Shown: one piece after another, positions 51,227-63,602 of the stretch
Position numbering within the stretch: the first letter of the stretch is position 1
How the letters are laid out: the number at the start of each line of letters is the position of its first letter
NCBI RefSeq assembly: GCF_000524195.1
Contig: NW_020170399.1
Coordinates: 193,207-257,206 of the forward strand
DNA: 64,000 nucleotides
Direction: 5' to 3'
DNA from: Echinococcus granulosus
Taxonomy: Eukaryota; Platyhelminthes; Cestoda; Cyclophyllidea; Taeniidae
Position numbers and translations under genes: made by a program
Notes under the pieces: generated by a model
Told to the model about the DNA's origin: nothing
Database searches by the model: none
Seen by the model: only the letters and a program-made list of their open reading frames with translations

Positions 51227-51537
51227 AATGTCAAATTATTTTCTCAAAATAACCTTATTTTGAAGGCCACATGACACCGGTGACTGCGCTTTTTAATGGA
51301 AAATTTAACTGCCAGTGGCGTTGAAAAGTTAGCTAATTGTGAGAAAATTTGTATTAAAAGAGCATGAGAAGGTGCATAAAACTGGCGCAGTTCAAATCGT
51401 AACTAATTTCAAATACACTTTAATAGGGCAAAAATTGACCCTATGTGATGGCATCTAGCTGGTTTTGTACCCCTTACTAACGCAAACTTTAAGACAGGTC
51501 TATCAAAGCCCATAAATTGGACAGACAATAAGCTTTA

Positions 51538-52620
51538 GTGCCCCGAGACTTCTCTGAGGGTAAATGAAGGTATAAAACTGGAAGAGAGTATGTGGTGCCA
51601 ACGTACAGAAGGGTTGAGAGCTACTGGCATGGCTCAGAAGCCTGCCTGCTCGGCGAAGGCACAATGGTGGAGCACCTAAGTGACCTCTTTACCAAAAATG
51701 AAAGTTAAATAAGCATTCATTTTGTTGCAAAGCGTTGCCTTTGATGCTCCCTTGGTCAACCTTCAGAGTCAGCTATTACAACGTAATCGGTGCTGTAAGG
51801 AAACACCCACAAGCCAACCGTGCTATTCACTGAATTTCCATGTAGCTGAGGGTATACTTGACCGCAACATCACTGATGTCTCTTATCAATTCCACCAGAT
51901 TTGGAGTTTCGGCCTACATAGGAATTGGAGTCGGAGATTGGGAGCGTGCTGCCCATCATGCATGGCCATAGCTAGCCTTAGGAATGCTGGCCTAAAAGCA
52001 GAGTCATGTAACAAAGGATGGGATAAAACACAGTTCTATGTAGGTAGGGTTTCGCTTTTAGTCCTTTTTTCCACTGTATTCTTACTTTAGTACTGCCCAA
52101 CCACATCTATCTACCTGGATTTTATTTAGCTAGTAGAGAGGTGGAGGCGATATAGCGTGTTCACTCAGTCGACATCTTCATACAGGTATCGTGAACAGCT
52201 CCGCAGCAAAACTTTTCCAGCTTGTTCACGGCCAGCGTTGCTTTATTTGCTAATAGCATTCCAGCATAATATGGGAATGAGGCAGTTGGCATATTTAGCA
52301 CTTCTTTTGGGTGTCGTTACTGATTCTCCCATTCGCAGCATATGCACTGCTTCCGCCCTGCTAAGTTTTATCATTCAGCAGTAAAAGTCGGACTAGTTGT
52401 TCTTCACGATCAAGTTAGCTTTCCGCTCCCCGAGCCCTCTCTGAAGATGGAAGAAGGCATAATACTCGGACAGAATATGCATATTTAATATCAGTAGGGC
52501 TTGGAGCTACTGGCATGGCCCCGAGGCCAGACTACCCGACGAAGGTGCAATGGCGGAGCGCCTAAGTGTTCCCTTTTACCACACCCGAGAGATAAACAGA
52601 CAACCAACGCATTCCATAAC
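51538..52620 (-). mobile_element. TRIM with both LTRs
   Basis: LTR (about 51538-51715), internal region (about 51720-52425) and second LTR (about 52430-52620), where the junction bases between internal region and second LTR are partly lost. The internal region and second LTR belong to the duplicated block shared with 21 kb. Confidence 0.75.
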
Positions 52621-52998
52621 AAATACATGGAGCAAATCCAGTGTCTCCTATTAACAAGCTAGAAGAAAATTTCATTGAATTTTATTTGCGGCTCATATCA
52701 TTCAACCTTCACATCGGTAAGAGCATTTGTCACAACACAAACCCTTGTATGGGAATGAGTCCTTTACTGGTCCTCTATGTAGGGCATAGCCATTCATTCC
52801 CAAAAGTTTGCTTAAACAGCAAGTGGATTATGTAGCAAACCCACATTCCCAGTCCGAGAAATGATAATGACTTGTTGACATGTGAACCGCACACTATTAG
52901 GCCTTATTTGAGGATTCATTCTTTGTAACTTTGTAGGGAAATTAGGACGCCTCGTTAAAGCCAACTCGTGCAGAGATTACATAAAGTTGGCCAAACCA
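52490..52998. repeat. Segmental duplication, copy 2 (partner 21590-22125)
   Basis: Collinear near-match of the sequence inside the EF-hand-like gene's intron, including non-TRIM sequence. It ends at GTTGGCCAAACC, after which a different duplicated segment (53000-53195) begins at once. Confidence 0.85.
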
Positions 52999-52999
52999 C

Positions 53000-53195
53000 A
53001 GGAGATTTTTAATTTGCTTGATAAATACACGATCGTGGGGCTACTTCTCAGATTTTATTACCTCATTAAATCAAACATTGCAAATGTACTATTTGCTGGA
53101 GATTAGTGGAATCCACATGGTTCAGGTTCAAGTATGTACCGCTGGAGCGCGTCAAATGTAGCAGTTGTACTGTAAGTGGAACAAGCTTTTTGACA
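53000..53195. repeat. Dispersed duplicated segment (partner 45150-45355)
   Basis: It abuts the end of the 52490-52998 duplication on the left and a TRIM internal fragment on the right, so three pieces that are separate elsewhere are joined here. Confidence 0.85.
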
Positions 53196-53640
53196 TCCTT
53201 ATGCAGGTACCGTAGACAGCGCCGCAACGAACTTTTTAGGTTGTTCACGCCCATGGCTAGTACCGCCTCAGTTGTTAATATCATTCCTACAAAACACGGG
53301 ACTGGGGACGCCGCCGAAGGTAGCACTTATTTTTAGCACTTCTACTGGGGGTCGTCACCAACTCTCCCATCCCTAGCATATGTACTTCTTCCGTCCTGCT
53401 AGCGCAAATCATCCAGCAGTATAAATCAGGACAGGTCCTTTAAAATCGGGTTCGCTTTCCGCTGGTACCAGTGTATCACCTTAATGACTCCCTAAAAAAC
53501 AAAGAATCTATAATACTCAAACAGAATATGCACTGCCGGTTCAGAGAAGTGCCGAAAGGCCATTGTCATGGCCCAGAGGCCGGCCCACTTGTTTGGCCCC
53601 TTTACCAAACAAGGCGATCTAACTAAACAACCGAAGTATT
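53195..53640 (-). mobile_element. Truncated TRIM: part of internal region plus one LTR
   Basis: The right-hand half of the internal region (about 53195-53470) followed by an LTR (about 53471-53640) with a shortened middle. The left part is replaced by the unrelated duplicated segment. Confidence 0.65.
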
Positions 53641-56403
53641 GCATAGATGTCTAGTAAGGGGTAGTCCTTCTGTATACGCAAGCAGTTAACGACTTTAATA
53701 ACCGTGTAAACTTCTCTTCCATGTATCGCTCAGACAGTTATGACGTGAAAAACAGGACAAGTCACCCAGACTAATTTCATGGTCATGACCCGTTGACAGC
53801 ACGGCTCATTTCTTACCATGTAAGCTAGATCATGTGTATTATCAACAACCAATTTAAAAATATCTGAAGTTCTTCGAAAACCCCATTATTATTCATTAAC
53901 TCTGTGTAGAAAACATAATTAACACTTTCCACCTCCAAATACTGCGATGAGAATAAGAAAAATCACCTACTTTGTGAAAATGACACAACTAATACTTTTC
54001 TCTTTGAGGCACGCTCCTTCTCACCGCTCACGCCGACGAACTTCGGCGGTAGAATTCAACAGGGTGGCACATAATGCGGCAATTTACTTCACGCCTCCGC
54101 CTTTAATTACGCTATCCGACAATTTCTGGCGAGGATAATGGCCGCCGCTTTCACATAATCGCGACCCAACTGGACAGGAAATATAATTTCTTTTTCGTGT
54201 CTAAGGCTGCAATTTAAACTGTGGTGGTGATTCACCCACCTGCAAGTGGAGGTGAAGCGCTGCCTCATTGTTGCACATCACTTGGCTGCCTGCCGTGTAG
54301 TGGCGCTGCACCGACCGACAGGAATTATGCAACCGGACCTACTCTGGTAGACCAATTTACAACCTAGTTTTAATAATTTCTCCTCCTTTTTTTACTTCAA
54401 GCCTTCATTAAACCTCTACCTGAGGATGTTTGTGCCTAAGACAGCTTTCGGATGGAGGAAATGCTAATTTAGACTTGTTCGCAAACTATAGCAATCTTAT
54501 TAATGAAAAAAAGTGATTGACATTTGTTCCCCTTCTCATTTACATGGTCACCTGTCAATAATCATCCGGACTGCCCTTTGTACCTCCGGTATGCAAATTC
54601 TCTCGGTGCAATGCACAGAGCTACTTTGCATCACCAGTTTGAGAGGAATTAAATTCTTTTAAAAATGAAACAATCAAATCACAATGGGTAAAAAGAATTA
54701 CACCTTTGTAAGCGGTGGTGTAGATTCAAAGTATGAACTTGAAGGCATTAGAAAGATGGCATCTAAGCTTGGTAGGTTGCAGAGAGTTTAAAAAATGTCA
54801 AAAGAGTGGACTGTTGCATCTTCTACGCATGTGATCATTAAAAGGCATTTTGATCAGCTATGGAAATAGTTTTCTGTAGGAAGTGTGGAACCAGAATAAA
54901 AAATAAATGTAAACTAATGGACAAGGCTTAACTTTCGTTTATAAAGTAGTCCATGATGTACAATTTGTCATATTCTCCGTGTTTTTAGGGACTGAATGAC
55001 TCCATTTAGATAAAATTATGGTCGATGATTCATGGTTTTGACCATGACATGACCTGCTTGTCACTCCTCAGGGCGAATCCTTACCAAATGGCTTTTGGGC
55101 AGAGACTGACAGGAGAGATAGGTGAACACACTCAGGACAAGATGTATCCCCGATCCAATTTTAGAAAGAAAATTGTAACTAGGAAAATAACGACAGTCCA
55201 AAAAACGCGAGCTTAGGGAGAGAGGGAGAAAAAACCTTAAGAAAATCCATTCGTACATGCATTTAGAGTGTCTTAATACCGGCCTAGCACTTTAATTTTA
55301 CAACACTGTCACTCTTCCCTTTAGATTAGGGAAGCATAATTTCCCAAATGAAATCGGTTTTGGCTAATAATGTGACATATGGTATCAGTGTGTGCTTCAT
55401 TGTACGGCTATAGTACTTAAATCGCTATCACAATGCACAAATCACTCTGTTCAAATTTGTGCCTCTAAAAGGGGCAGATGCCCTGGACGACGAATAACCA
55501 AGTAAGCGGCAGGCCCAGTAAGTTATATTACTCTAAAGTAATGAATTTGGAGGAAAATGAGGCTCCAGCAACAGTTCACCACTGGCAGCACGCAACTACT
55601 TGCAACTCCCCCAGAACTGCCATCCGGGAATCAATTCCCTTGAAAATCTAATCGTCACACACAAAATTGGTTGTCCAACCGCCTAGTCCAAAGTGACTGT
55701 CTGCCACTTTATATCTCCATAAGCAAATAAAAGGAAGAATAAAAGTCAACGTCTGTTTAAAAATAGAGTTCCAAATTAGTTTGAAACACAATTTTGCTGC
55801 CGAAGCGTAGCACCACAACTTCCCAGAAATTTAGCTGAAAGAAGAGGGGGAGGAAAATAACGCAGTTTCAAAGCACCACTGCGCGTTTTCCTCCGTGAGG
55901 GAGAGGAGGGGAAAAAAAGAGAGAGGAAATTTTCGCATGAGATGAGGCTTACCCGATTGCGAGAGCGTTGGCAGCTAACTGGTGCACGCAAGTGTGTGCG
56001 CGTGTGTGGAAGTTACGCCCACTCCGGCCATGGGGAAATGCGTCCGAAATTGCCCCGCTGACTCACGCCCGGCAAAGTCCGCCGAGTGGCGCAGTCCCAT
56101 TTTGGACATGCTTTCATTCTGTTTGACGTGCAGAGGAGGAATTAGCTCAGAGCAGTAGCCTAAAGTGAAGTCACTAAGATTGCCTCCACTTGGTTTGTAA
56201 TTCTTAGAAATTTATTTTGTACAATGCAAAAGGAGATTCTGCAAACCAGTAATAGTCAAATTGAAATTTAACTATTCTGCCTCATGGAGTATCAGACGTC
56301 CGATGTTTTTCAAGCTTTAAATTTAGTAGTACACCAAGGAAGCACATTATACTCGTCCCCATTTGTGAATGAAAATTTACGGATTGATGCATTTTTCCTT
56401 TCA
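53641..56403. other. Spacer with GC-richer patches, possible upstream part of a plus-strand gene
   Basis: Most is AT-rich and featureless. Two patches are GC-richer: 53995-54320 and 55980-56130. The second holds an ATG at about 56030 opening a 42-codon frame that starts MGKC, reminiscent of an N-myristoylation/palmitoylation signal. Its phase does not join the exon-like block at 56404, so it is left unassigned. Confidence 0.3.
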
Positions 56404-56756
56404 AAAAATAGTTACATCTTCCTGGGTGGATAAAATACTCATGACACCGTTGGAAGCCGATCTTGTAGGATCGCGCCTACGTTCATGTACACTCCTGTCA
56501 TTCGGATCGCCCCCACAACGACCCGTACAGTATCACTATCTTCGTTTCGCCTGAGAAAATCTACCTCTCCTGATTACAATAGAGATAAAGTTAAGGTTTT
56601 TAATTTGGCAAGAAATTAGAGCGGAATTCTAACAGCTTTTCACTCATTTTACTTTAACTACAAATAATGCATTTCTTTTCCAGTGCGGTTGTCAAACAGT
56701 TGGCACAGACAAAACATCGTATGAACAGGCAGGAGCTCGATGAAACTCGGAATATT
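56404..56756 (+). CDS. Two candidate exons of an unknown plus-strand gene
   Basis: Segment about 56404-56531 follows an AAATAG and is open for about 43 codons. It can splice at CA|GTATCA to exon 56684-56756 (TTTTCCAG acceptor, TT|GTAAGC donor). The second exon encodes a 24-residue amphipathic, charged helix (starts AVVKQLAQTKHRM). The phases agree with this join. The acceptor and donor of the second exon are good; the first segment is less certain. No family is recognised. Confidence 0.3.
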
Positions 56757-56911
56757 GTAAGCAGAATTAGTTGCATTTTCCACTGATGTCCTTTGGGGTC
56801 TTTTGAATCTACTCATCTACAAAGACTTGTCGTAGCTATAAAAAAACCTTAACCTCTAATAAAAACCAATTATTTCACTGTTTTACATTTGTCCAAGCAC
56901 ATTCGCTGTGG

Positions 56912-57035
56912 TCTCCTGAGACTTCCCTAAAGCCGAAAGGAGGCATTATACTAGGCCTGGGGATTACCGCCATCCCCCAGAGGCTACGCCAGCAAAATAA
57001 AAGCAATAGTTGAACAAATAGTCCAAGTATTGCAC
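56912..57035 (-). mobile_element. Shortened solo TRIM LTR
   Basis: The two ends of the LTR are present but the middle is deleted, leaving about 124 bp. Confidence 0.65.
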
Positions 57036-58057
57036 CTGCTACGAGTATCATGGACAAATGACATTCCGATTTTCTCACCTAAGCCAGAGCGTCACAAATG
57101 TTTGGTGTGGGCTTTGTTACATGGCGATAATAACTTGCATAACATCATTTCACAACCAAATCGGTTAGATTTAAGACAGGGGGCTAACCACATTTGCTAG
57201 TTTTTGGGGAGAGATTCATGCGGTCAAAAGATTGACGACAATTGATGGCATTTAAGAATAACCCAAGCCCAGGGACTGTGATGGCAGATTTTACGCTGAG
57301 ATTCTGGTAACAGGCCGTCTGAACTTCCACGTCTTTTCACTTTCGTCATCACTATAAATAATTTGACTTTTCGTCTCTTCCGCAAGAAGAATCTGCCTCA
57401 TTCCTAAAACTACACATGTGGTGGCTACAAGATGTTTGGAAAGGGTACTTGTGCTAGCTCAGAAAACACGTCTTAAGGAAAAAAAAGGAACCTTGAGTTT
57501 AACACGATTACAATCCTCATCTATCAATGACTACCTTATTTACATTTACGGTGTGCAATGCTCTTTACCTACATCGACTTTACAACTTTAATTCCCACAA
57601 ACATGCTGATAAATGTGCGATGTTTGAGTGCTTTCGTCAGTGACGGCGAAAAATCGGTCTCCCAACGAGGAAGAAGGACGCCTTCACCTTGCAAGAGGCT
57701 AACATGTACACTCAACTAGCAGCCAATAGCAAAATATTAGTACAGAGATCGTGATGTCTACTTTTATAAGAGAGGGTCATGGACTTGGTCGTTGGGCAGC
57801 CACCTCTTATTAGGACATCTAATTACCTAATTAAACACGAAGATCAAAGCAAAATCTGCACCTTGTTTTGGCCGTAGCTTTCTTTTCATAGTATAATAAC
57901 AAGTAGGCCAAATTTGCATAAGGTAACTGAAGTGTTTGTTACTATTGCTTGAAAATTTTAGGGTTTCAGGGTCTCCACTATTCTATTCTGCAGGCTGGAA
58001 TACCAATGTCTTCGAGACTATACTGACTGACCTTCGTGTTGGGACAAGGTAAATCCC
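57036..58057. other. Spacer
   Basis: No firm gene. A minus-strand frame of about 45 codons ending at TAG 57569-57571 looks protein-like (LLPRWETDFSPSLTKALKHR within it), but splice boundaries are unclear. Confidence 0.3.
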
Positions 58058-58230
58058 CAGAAACTTACCTGAAGACGAAAGAAGACATACCGGCGTAAAG
58101 GGAGGGTGATAGGCTACTGGCGCGGCCCTGAGGTCATGCCACCCAGAGGAAATACAGAAGCTTATCCATAAATATCGTCGAAGTCAGAATGAAGAATTTA
58201 ATAAATAATTAAAGTAGTACAATACTATGC
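58058..58230 (-). mobile_element. Solo TRIM LTR
   Basis: Collinear with the LTR family from CCCCAGAAACTTACCTGAAG to AAAGTAGTACAATAC, with internal loss near 58095. Confidence 0.65.
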
Positions 58231-58254
58231 ATCATATATTGTCTCTTATTTATT

Positions 58255-58752
58255 TTATGCCAGTTTAATTATGAAAGCATTCAAAAATTTGGCATTGAGA
58301 GAGTAAATCTCGAGGTAATACTTGCCTTTAAAATTGATGGACAAGATGTTTGGCCTCGCCTTAAGCCTCAGCTTTGATGCTGCGTCAGGTGGAACATATG
58401 ACCCTGCCATGGTCGTTCAAAGGATATTTGGATTGTACACCTAAAAAATTTTTATTTCATAATACTCTTGTAGAAATACTGTAATTTTTAGCTTAAACTT
58501 TAAATTGTAACATACAGCAGTGTTTTAATGAGCTGGTCCTACTCTACCCGGCATTCCAGACAGATCTGTCGGTGTCCACCTCCTCACGGAAAATGAAGAT
58601 TGCATCACTTGGGCGGATTGACGCTCCGGAGGCCAAAGAAGGGCTACAGACTTTGAAGCGTTGTAGGAGCAATCCACCATTCCCATTTTTTCTCTGGTAG
58701 CAGCTTTTAGCTCCAGTTTTGTTGCCCAACAGTCCAAATCAGTCGACTGCAT
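58255..58752 (-). CDS. Candidate two-exon small protein (117 aa), unknown
   Basis: Exon 58548-58752 starts at an ATG, or at the acceptor CAG that overlaps it. It ends at a G|GTAGAG donor, and joins exon 58255-58403 (GGCAG acceptor) in frame to a TAA. Total is 118 codons with the stop. The join creates a continuous SGMPGSYVPPDAASKLRLK segment, which looks native. The N-terminal half has scattered Cys and Trp; the C-terminal third is more hydrophobic and could instead be intron if a further donor is used. The opposite strand of the second exon is also open, so the strand is not proven. No family is recognised. Confidence 0.35.
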
Positions 58753-59218
58753 GAATATTTGATAAAGAGTTTTCTAACTCCTCATAGAGACCCTCCTGAA
58801 TTCTAAAATCACGTTCTCAAAATAAAGGTGAATTTCACTAATTACTCATAAAAGTTTTCGAGAAAATATTGCTTCATCGCCTCCACCTGAGGTCAAAGGG
58901 TAAAATCTGAGGAAAGAGGCAGAACTTTTCACAGTCCACTTACCGTCAAGAGGCAAACACACTTAATTAGCTGTGTTTCCTACTTTTGAAAAAGAACCAC
59001 TTGGCCTCCTTCTACTTAACTAACTCCATTTGTGTAATTACAAGAGGGGAAATGTAAATGTCCTGAAGTCACCTGGTCTTTAATAGCAACGCCACATTGA
59101 TTGTTTGAAGACTAAAGTACCAATGAAGTAATCTTTATAAGGAATGCAATCTCAGTGTTCACGAGTCCGATGTAATTGAAAGATTCATTTTCCATGAACT
59201 TGAGCGATGCCATTCTCT

Positions 59219-60190
59219 AGCGTACCCAGGCTTCTCTGAAGACAAAAGAAGACACTGCGAGGGCAGAATGTTTTAAAGATTCATAGAGGGGGTGAGTGTC
59301 TACTAGCATGGTTCGGGGACCATTCTGCCCAATGGAGGTACAGAGGCGGAGCCTTCAGTGTCCACGTATTCCATAACCCCTCGCCTCCTTTTGGTCAATC
59401 TTTCGAGCCCCCATTTATAAGGTAGCCAGTGATGTAAAACAAAAAACCACCACAAGGCAACCCCGCTGGTCATCGAATTTGCTTACAATTGGCAATTCCA
59501 CTGTCCTGTTTGGAAACTGTATAAGAGGAAGGGAGAATGTGCTGTTTATCTCAAATATTCACCTCTAGTCGTAAGAACAACGGCTTAAAAACAGCCATTT
59601 AGCAGGGGCTGGGGCTTAAAACAGTTTCGTAGGGGTAAGGTATCACGTCTTTTTCTCCATGCTACTTCGTTCTCACCTCGGTGCTGCTTAGCCATATATG
59701 TGGGTTCCACCTAGCTAATGGACGAGAGGAAGTATTAGGCGTTCACTAAATCCACATTTTCAGTATATGCCATTTACTTTTCAAATGGTTTATAGATAGC
59801 ATTAATTCAGATGTTAACAGCTTTCCCACGGAACAAGGGCTGAAGTGGTTGCCGAACGTAGACGTCAGTTTCAACCCTTCTGTCAGGGGTCATCATAGAT
59901 TCTGCTATCCGCAGCATATGCCCTTCTCCCGTCACGTTGAGATTTATCATTCAGCAGTAGAAATCAAGGCAACTGCCCCTTATGCTCAGGTTAGCTTTCC
60001 GCTGCCACTGATTTAGCACCCAAGTCTTTCCTGAAGACGAAAAAAGACATAATATTGGGGTGGAGTATGTATGGTGGCCGTACAGATTGGTTGGTGGACT
60101 ACCACCATGGTCTGGAGGCCAAGCCGTCCAAAGAGATTTCAGAGGCGGTGCCTTCAGTGCTCTCGAAACTAAAGCGTCAAGTTAACCAAA
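59219..60190 (-). mobile_element. TRIM with both LTRs
   Basis: LTR (about 59219-59375), a pyrimidine-rich block (PPT on the minus strand, 59376-59392), internal region to about 60005, then a second LTR (about 60011-60190). Just before the second LTR stands CCGCTGCCACTGA, the PBS region on the minus strand with a substitution. Confidence 0.8.
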
Positions 60191-60560
60191 AAATCAAATC
60201 ATCTCCATTCATTACAGGGTGGTTGAACACTGTGGTCTGCTAAGCAGGTCCATTTGCATAATTTACACCTAGTGTTTTGAACTAGATAATAGTCAGTTTA
60301 ATGGTTTTCAAAGCTGGACGTGGTGCCTAGTCTTTTACTTGGAGTTTGCCCCCACGCCTCTTCTTTTACCATTCATTAGCAATCGGAGGGTAGGACAAGA
60401 GGACTATAACAATAGAATTGTATTTTAAGCCCCTTTTGTTGGACCAAACGAGTATCCTCTCTGCTTTCAAGCTTCCAACTTTTTCGATGCGGTCACACCG
60501 AACACCTTTTACTATTGCCACAAATAAAGTTAGAACTTTGTAAACACTGCTATTTTACAG

Positions 60561-60628
60561 TTTTTTTGCTATTTACCCGAGGATGCATTTCGTAAGGTCG
60601 GTGTGAACTACCGGGTTTTGGATTACAG
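60561..60628 (+). CDS. Candidate 68-bp exon, unknown gene
   Basis: Bounded by a CTATTTTACAG acceptor and a CAG|GTAAAT donor, both close to consensus. It encodes 22 codons plus 2 nt containing YLPEDAFRKVGVNYRVLDY. No neighbouring exon was found on the plus strand. Confidence 0.25.
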
Positions 60629-60729
60629 GTAAATAAAACTCTGCAAAGTATAATAAAATCATAATCTCGTGCGTGGGGGATGTTATCGCAGTTTTACGAT
60701 GATGTAAGATGAGTATCAAATAGAAATTA

Positions 60730-61030
60730 TTAGTTTCTAGGCTCAAAATGTCTCACTTCTTCGCACAACGCTTCTGCTGTCAAAGTTTTGATGCTTTGTG
60801 GAATCAAACGACTGCAATTTTGCCCCAAGCAGCCTGGTGGGTTAGGCGAATCAAATGGCAATACTGAATCAGCAGGCAACCTAAAAGCATGAAATAATAA
60901 ATCATTTGGAAGCTTTTTTGGCATCACGCGACAGTGTGATGGTAGTTTTTTTTCATCCCCAAATAAGGTGACAGAATGGCATACTCCGCTTTTCTCCGAG
61001 ACAATCAACCATGTCCAGTGCTCCTCTTAA
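60730..61030 (-). CDS. Candidate terminal exon, unknown protein
   Basis: A minus-strand frame of about 97 codons with native-looking composition. It opens with a WTWLIVSEKSG strand, has Cys-containing central segments and a Pro-rich SPNPPGCLGQNC turn, and ends at TAA (60730). It probably begins at an acceptor just below 61035, since an in-frame stop lies above it. Two further minus-strand open pieces lie upstream (about 61036-61110, and 61115-61170 with a KKKAGK cluster), but a consistent joined model was not found. Confidence 0.35.
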
Positions 61031-61559
61031 CATCAACTGATGCCCTTTGGGTTAAACTACCAGTTACTTGAATTAGCGTTCGAAACTGCACAGCGTTGAT
61101 GCTGATTTTTAAATTTAACACATTGTCATATTTGCCTCAGCTTTGCCAGCTTTCTTCTTTGGTACTTTAAATGAATGGAAAATATGTCCCTGAGTTGGGG
61201 AATTTTTGCAGAAGTAGGTGTGCTTTTTTTGTACGCATTTGTGATTCAACGATCCAGGCATGAGACCTTAAGAAAAGGAAGTAGAAACAGGTCGGTTCCT
61301 GCTTCATTGTTTGTATATTTGGGTTATCGGTTGAGGTTAATACGAAGCACAAATTGCACCAGGAAATGGCTCTGGTTAACTAAGGCTAATGAACTCTGCT
61401 TTGAGAGAAATTACGAAGCATTCATTCTGGTAAGGCATGCCTTTAGGGTGTGGAAAAATTATATTAAAATTGACCTCTTTATATATTTAATGGAGTGTTT
61501 CGTGTAGGCCTGGTGCAGATTGTGCGCTTTTGACATTTCAAAGGAGAAAACTTGGCCAA

Positions 61560-62125
61560 GGACAAGCCATATCGCTTTGTTTTCACTTCGGTGCTGCTTT
61601 GCCATGCCTGCCTGGATTTCATCCAGTTAGTGGAGAGGTGAAGGGAGTATCACGTGCATACTTCATTGAAATCTTCATGCAGTTGCTGTAAACAGCTCTG
61701 CAAGGAACGTTCCCAGCGGGTTCATGACTGGTGTCGCTTCAGACGTTAATAGCATCTCTGCAAAACACGAGACTGGGGTAGTCGCCGAAGCCGGATAGCA
61801 TTTTCGACCCTTCAGTTGAGGGTCGTCACGCTTCCACCCATCCCCAGAAGATGTCCTTCTTTCTGCACATTAAGGTTTAGCATATAGTAACAGAACTCGA
61901 GGCAGGTGTCCTTAATGACCGAGTTTGCTTTCCGTTGCCACCAATGTACCGCCTTGAGACTTCCCCGAGGACGAAAGAAGACAATACCAGGACAGTATTT
62001 GTACTATCGACGGAGAGGAAGGCTGGGGGCTACTGACATGCCTCGGGGGCCGTGTCGCCCAGCAAAGGTACAAAGGCGGAGCCTTAAGTTCCCGAAAAAT
62101 TAAGCAAACAATCCAAATATTAAAT
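61560..62125 (-). mobile_element. TRIM internal part plus one LTR
   Basis: The right-hand two thirds of the internal region precede an LTR (61945 to about 62125). At the junction the minus strand reads TTGGTGGCAACGG directly after the LTR's CA end, the clearest primer-binding-site-like sequence among the minus-sense copies. Confidence 0.75.
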
Positions 62126-63089
62126 TTGCCTACAGCCAAGTTGACTATTATTTAAAAACACCTCGAGTTGTTGCCTTCCACCAAGTCGTTAAATACCTGT
62201 TTTTAAAAACACTGTGTTTAACTGCCTTCGTCTGTCAAACATGTCTGCTTTAATGTAACAAGATTTGATGCAGTAAACACATTCTTTACCCTTTATCACT
62301 CCCTCCCTACTGACTGCACAAACAATATCGTGGATCGGTTGAATTTAAAGGTACCAACATTGATGTAGAATGTTCTTTTGGGAACAACTAAACAAAATGC
62401 ATTCACCAGGGCATCTGGCCTGTTTATATTAGAATATCTTAGTGGCGAACGTGTTAGTCTATGAAATAAACGGTGTCAGGAAAGTGGAATTAAAATGTAC
62501 TCTCAGAGTAGCGAGTAATTCCACTGGGCTTGAGCTCGTTAATGTAGTAACTGTAGCTTATTTGGCCACACCGAAAGTGAAAATGTGAAGCATGAAAATT
62601 TATCTGTTATACCGCAAGTTAATGCGCAGAAGCGTTGGACACTGAGCTTACTCAATTCTTTGGTAAGCTTTGAGGCTTAAGTAAACTTGGATAATGTTGA
62701 AATTGATGGAGAAAAATGGATTGAACAGTAGAATTTCTTAAGTGGTTAGTAAAGCTGATTATATGTCCTCCTTTAAGTTAAGAAATCCCCGAAATATATA
62801 TTGACTAAGAATAATTTTGAGAGTACACAGTCCGGATCCTTTCTTTTCGTGGGCTAATTAAAAGAAGAAAGGAATGTGAATCCATTTTTTAACATCTATG
62901 CCACACACAAACAACCTTGATTTCTCTCCCTACCAGCATGCTTGCTTAAAGATCGTCAACTTTCTCGTAGGTTTCAAATTTGATTCTTCTAGTGTCACTT
63001 GTAGTTCCGCATAACCTCGGTACTTTGTAAAGAATACAGAAGTAAATTTCTACCTCCACAGCACTTACGACCTACCGAATGCGTAACTG
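62126..63089. other. AT-rich spacer
   Basis: No gene, TRIM or other repeat could be supported. Confidence 0.4.
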
Positions 63090-63264
63090 TCGTAGCCCCT
63101 CGAGACCTCTCTAAGGACGAGAGATATGATATCAGGGCAGAATGTATTGCGACGTACGGAAAGGCTGAGGGTAAAGGGCGTGGCTACCGGCCACAATGGC
63201 TGCGGCCTTCAGTGCCCGAGTGACCGAAACAAGGGGGTAAACAAACAATAAAAGCATTACACAT
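63090..63264 (-). mobile_element. Solo TRIM LTR
   Basis: Collinear with the LTR family from CGTAGCCCCTCGAG to AAAGCATTACACA, with a shortened middle. Confidence 0.7.
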
Positions 63265-63602
63265 TTTAAATGTTTTTGTTTACACTATAATTGTGAGATA
63301 ATCCTGTTAAAGCTATTTAGTCCTGAGTGATTAGCCTCCATTCCTGAGCTAAGAGTACCAAATCATAGCATAAAATTCTGCAATTGACTTGCCTGTTTCG
63401 CATGGACACGTAGGCGCGTGTGGCAGCCAGTAATTTCGTAATTAAATGCGATGTGTCAAGGAGGACTTGGTGTAGAATGTGGAATGCAATGCGCTTGCTT
63501 ACTTACTTTGGACATTATTTTGACTTGATAACCACTACACACCGGACAACAAAGAAGGGAATGGTCAAAGATAAAATTTTTACGAAAGCATTGGATACAA
63601 AT

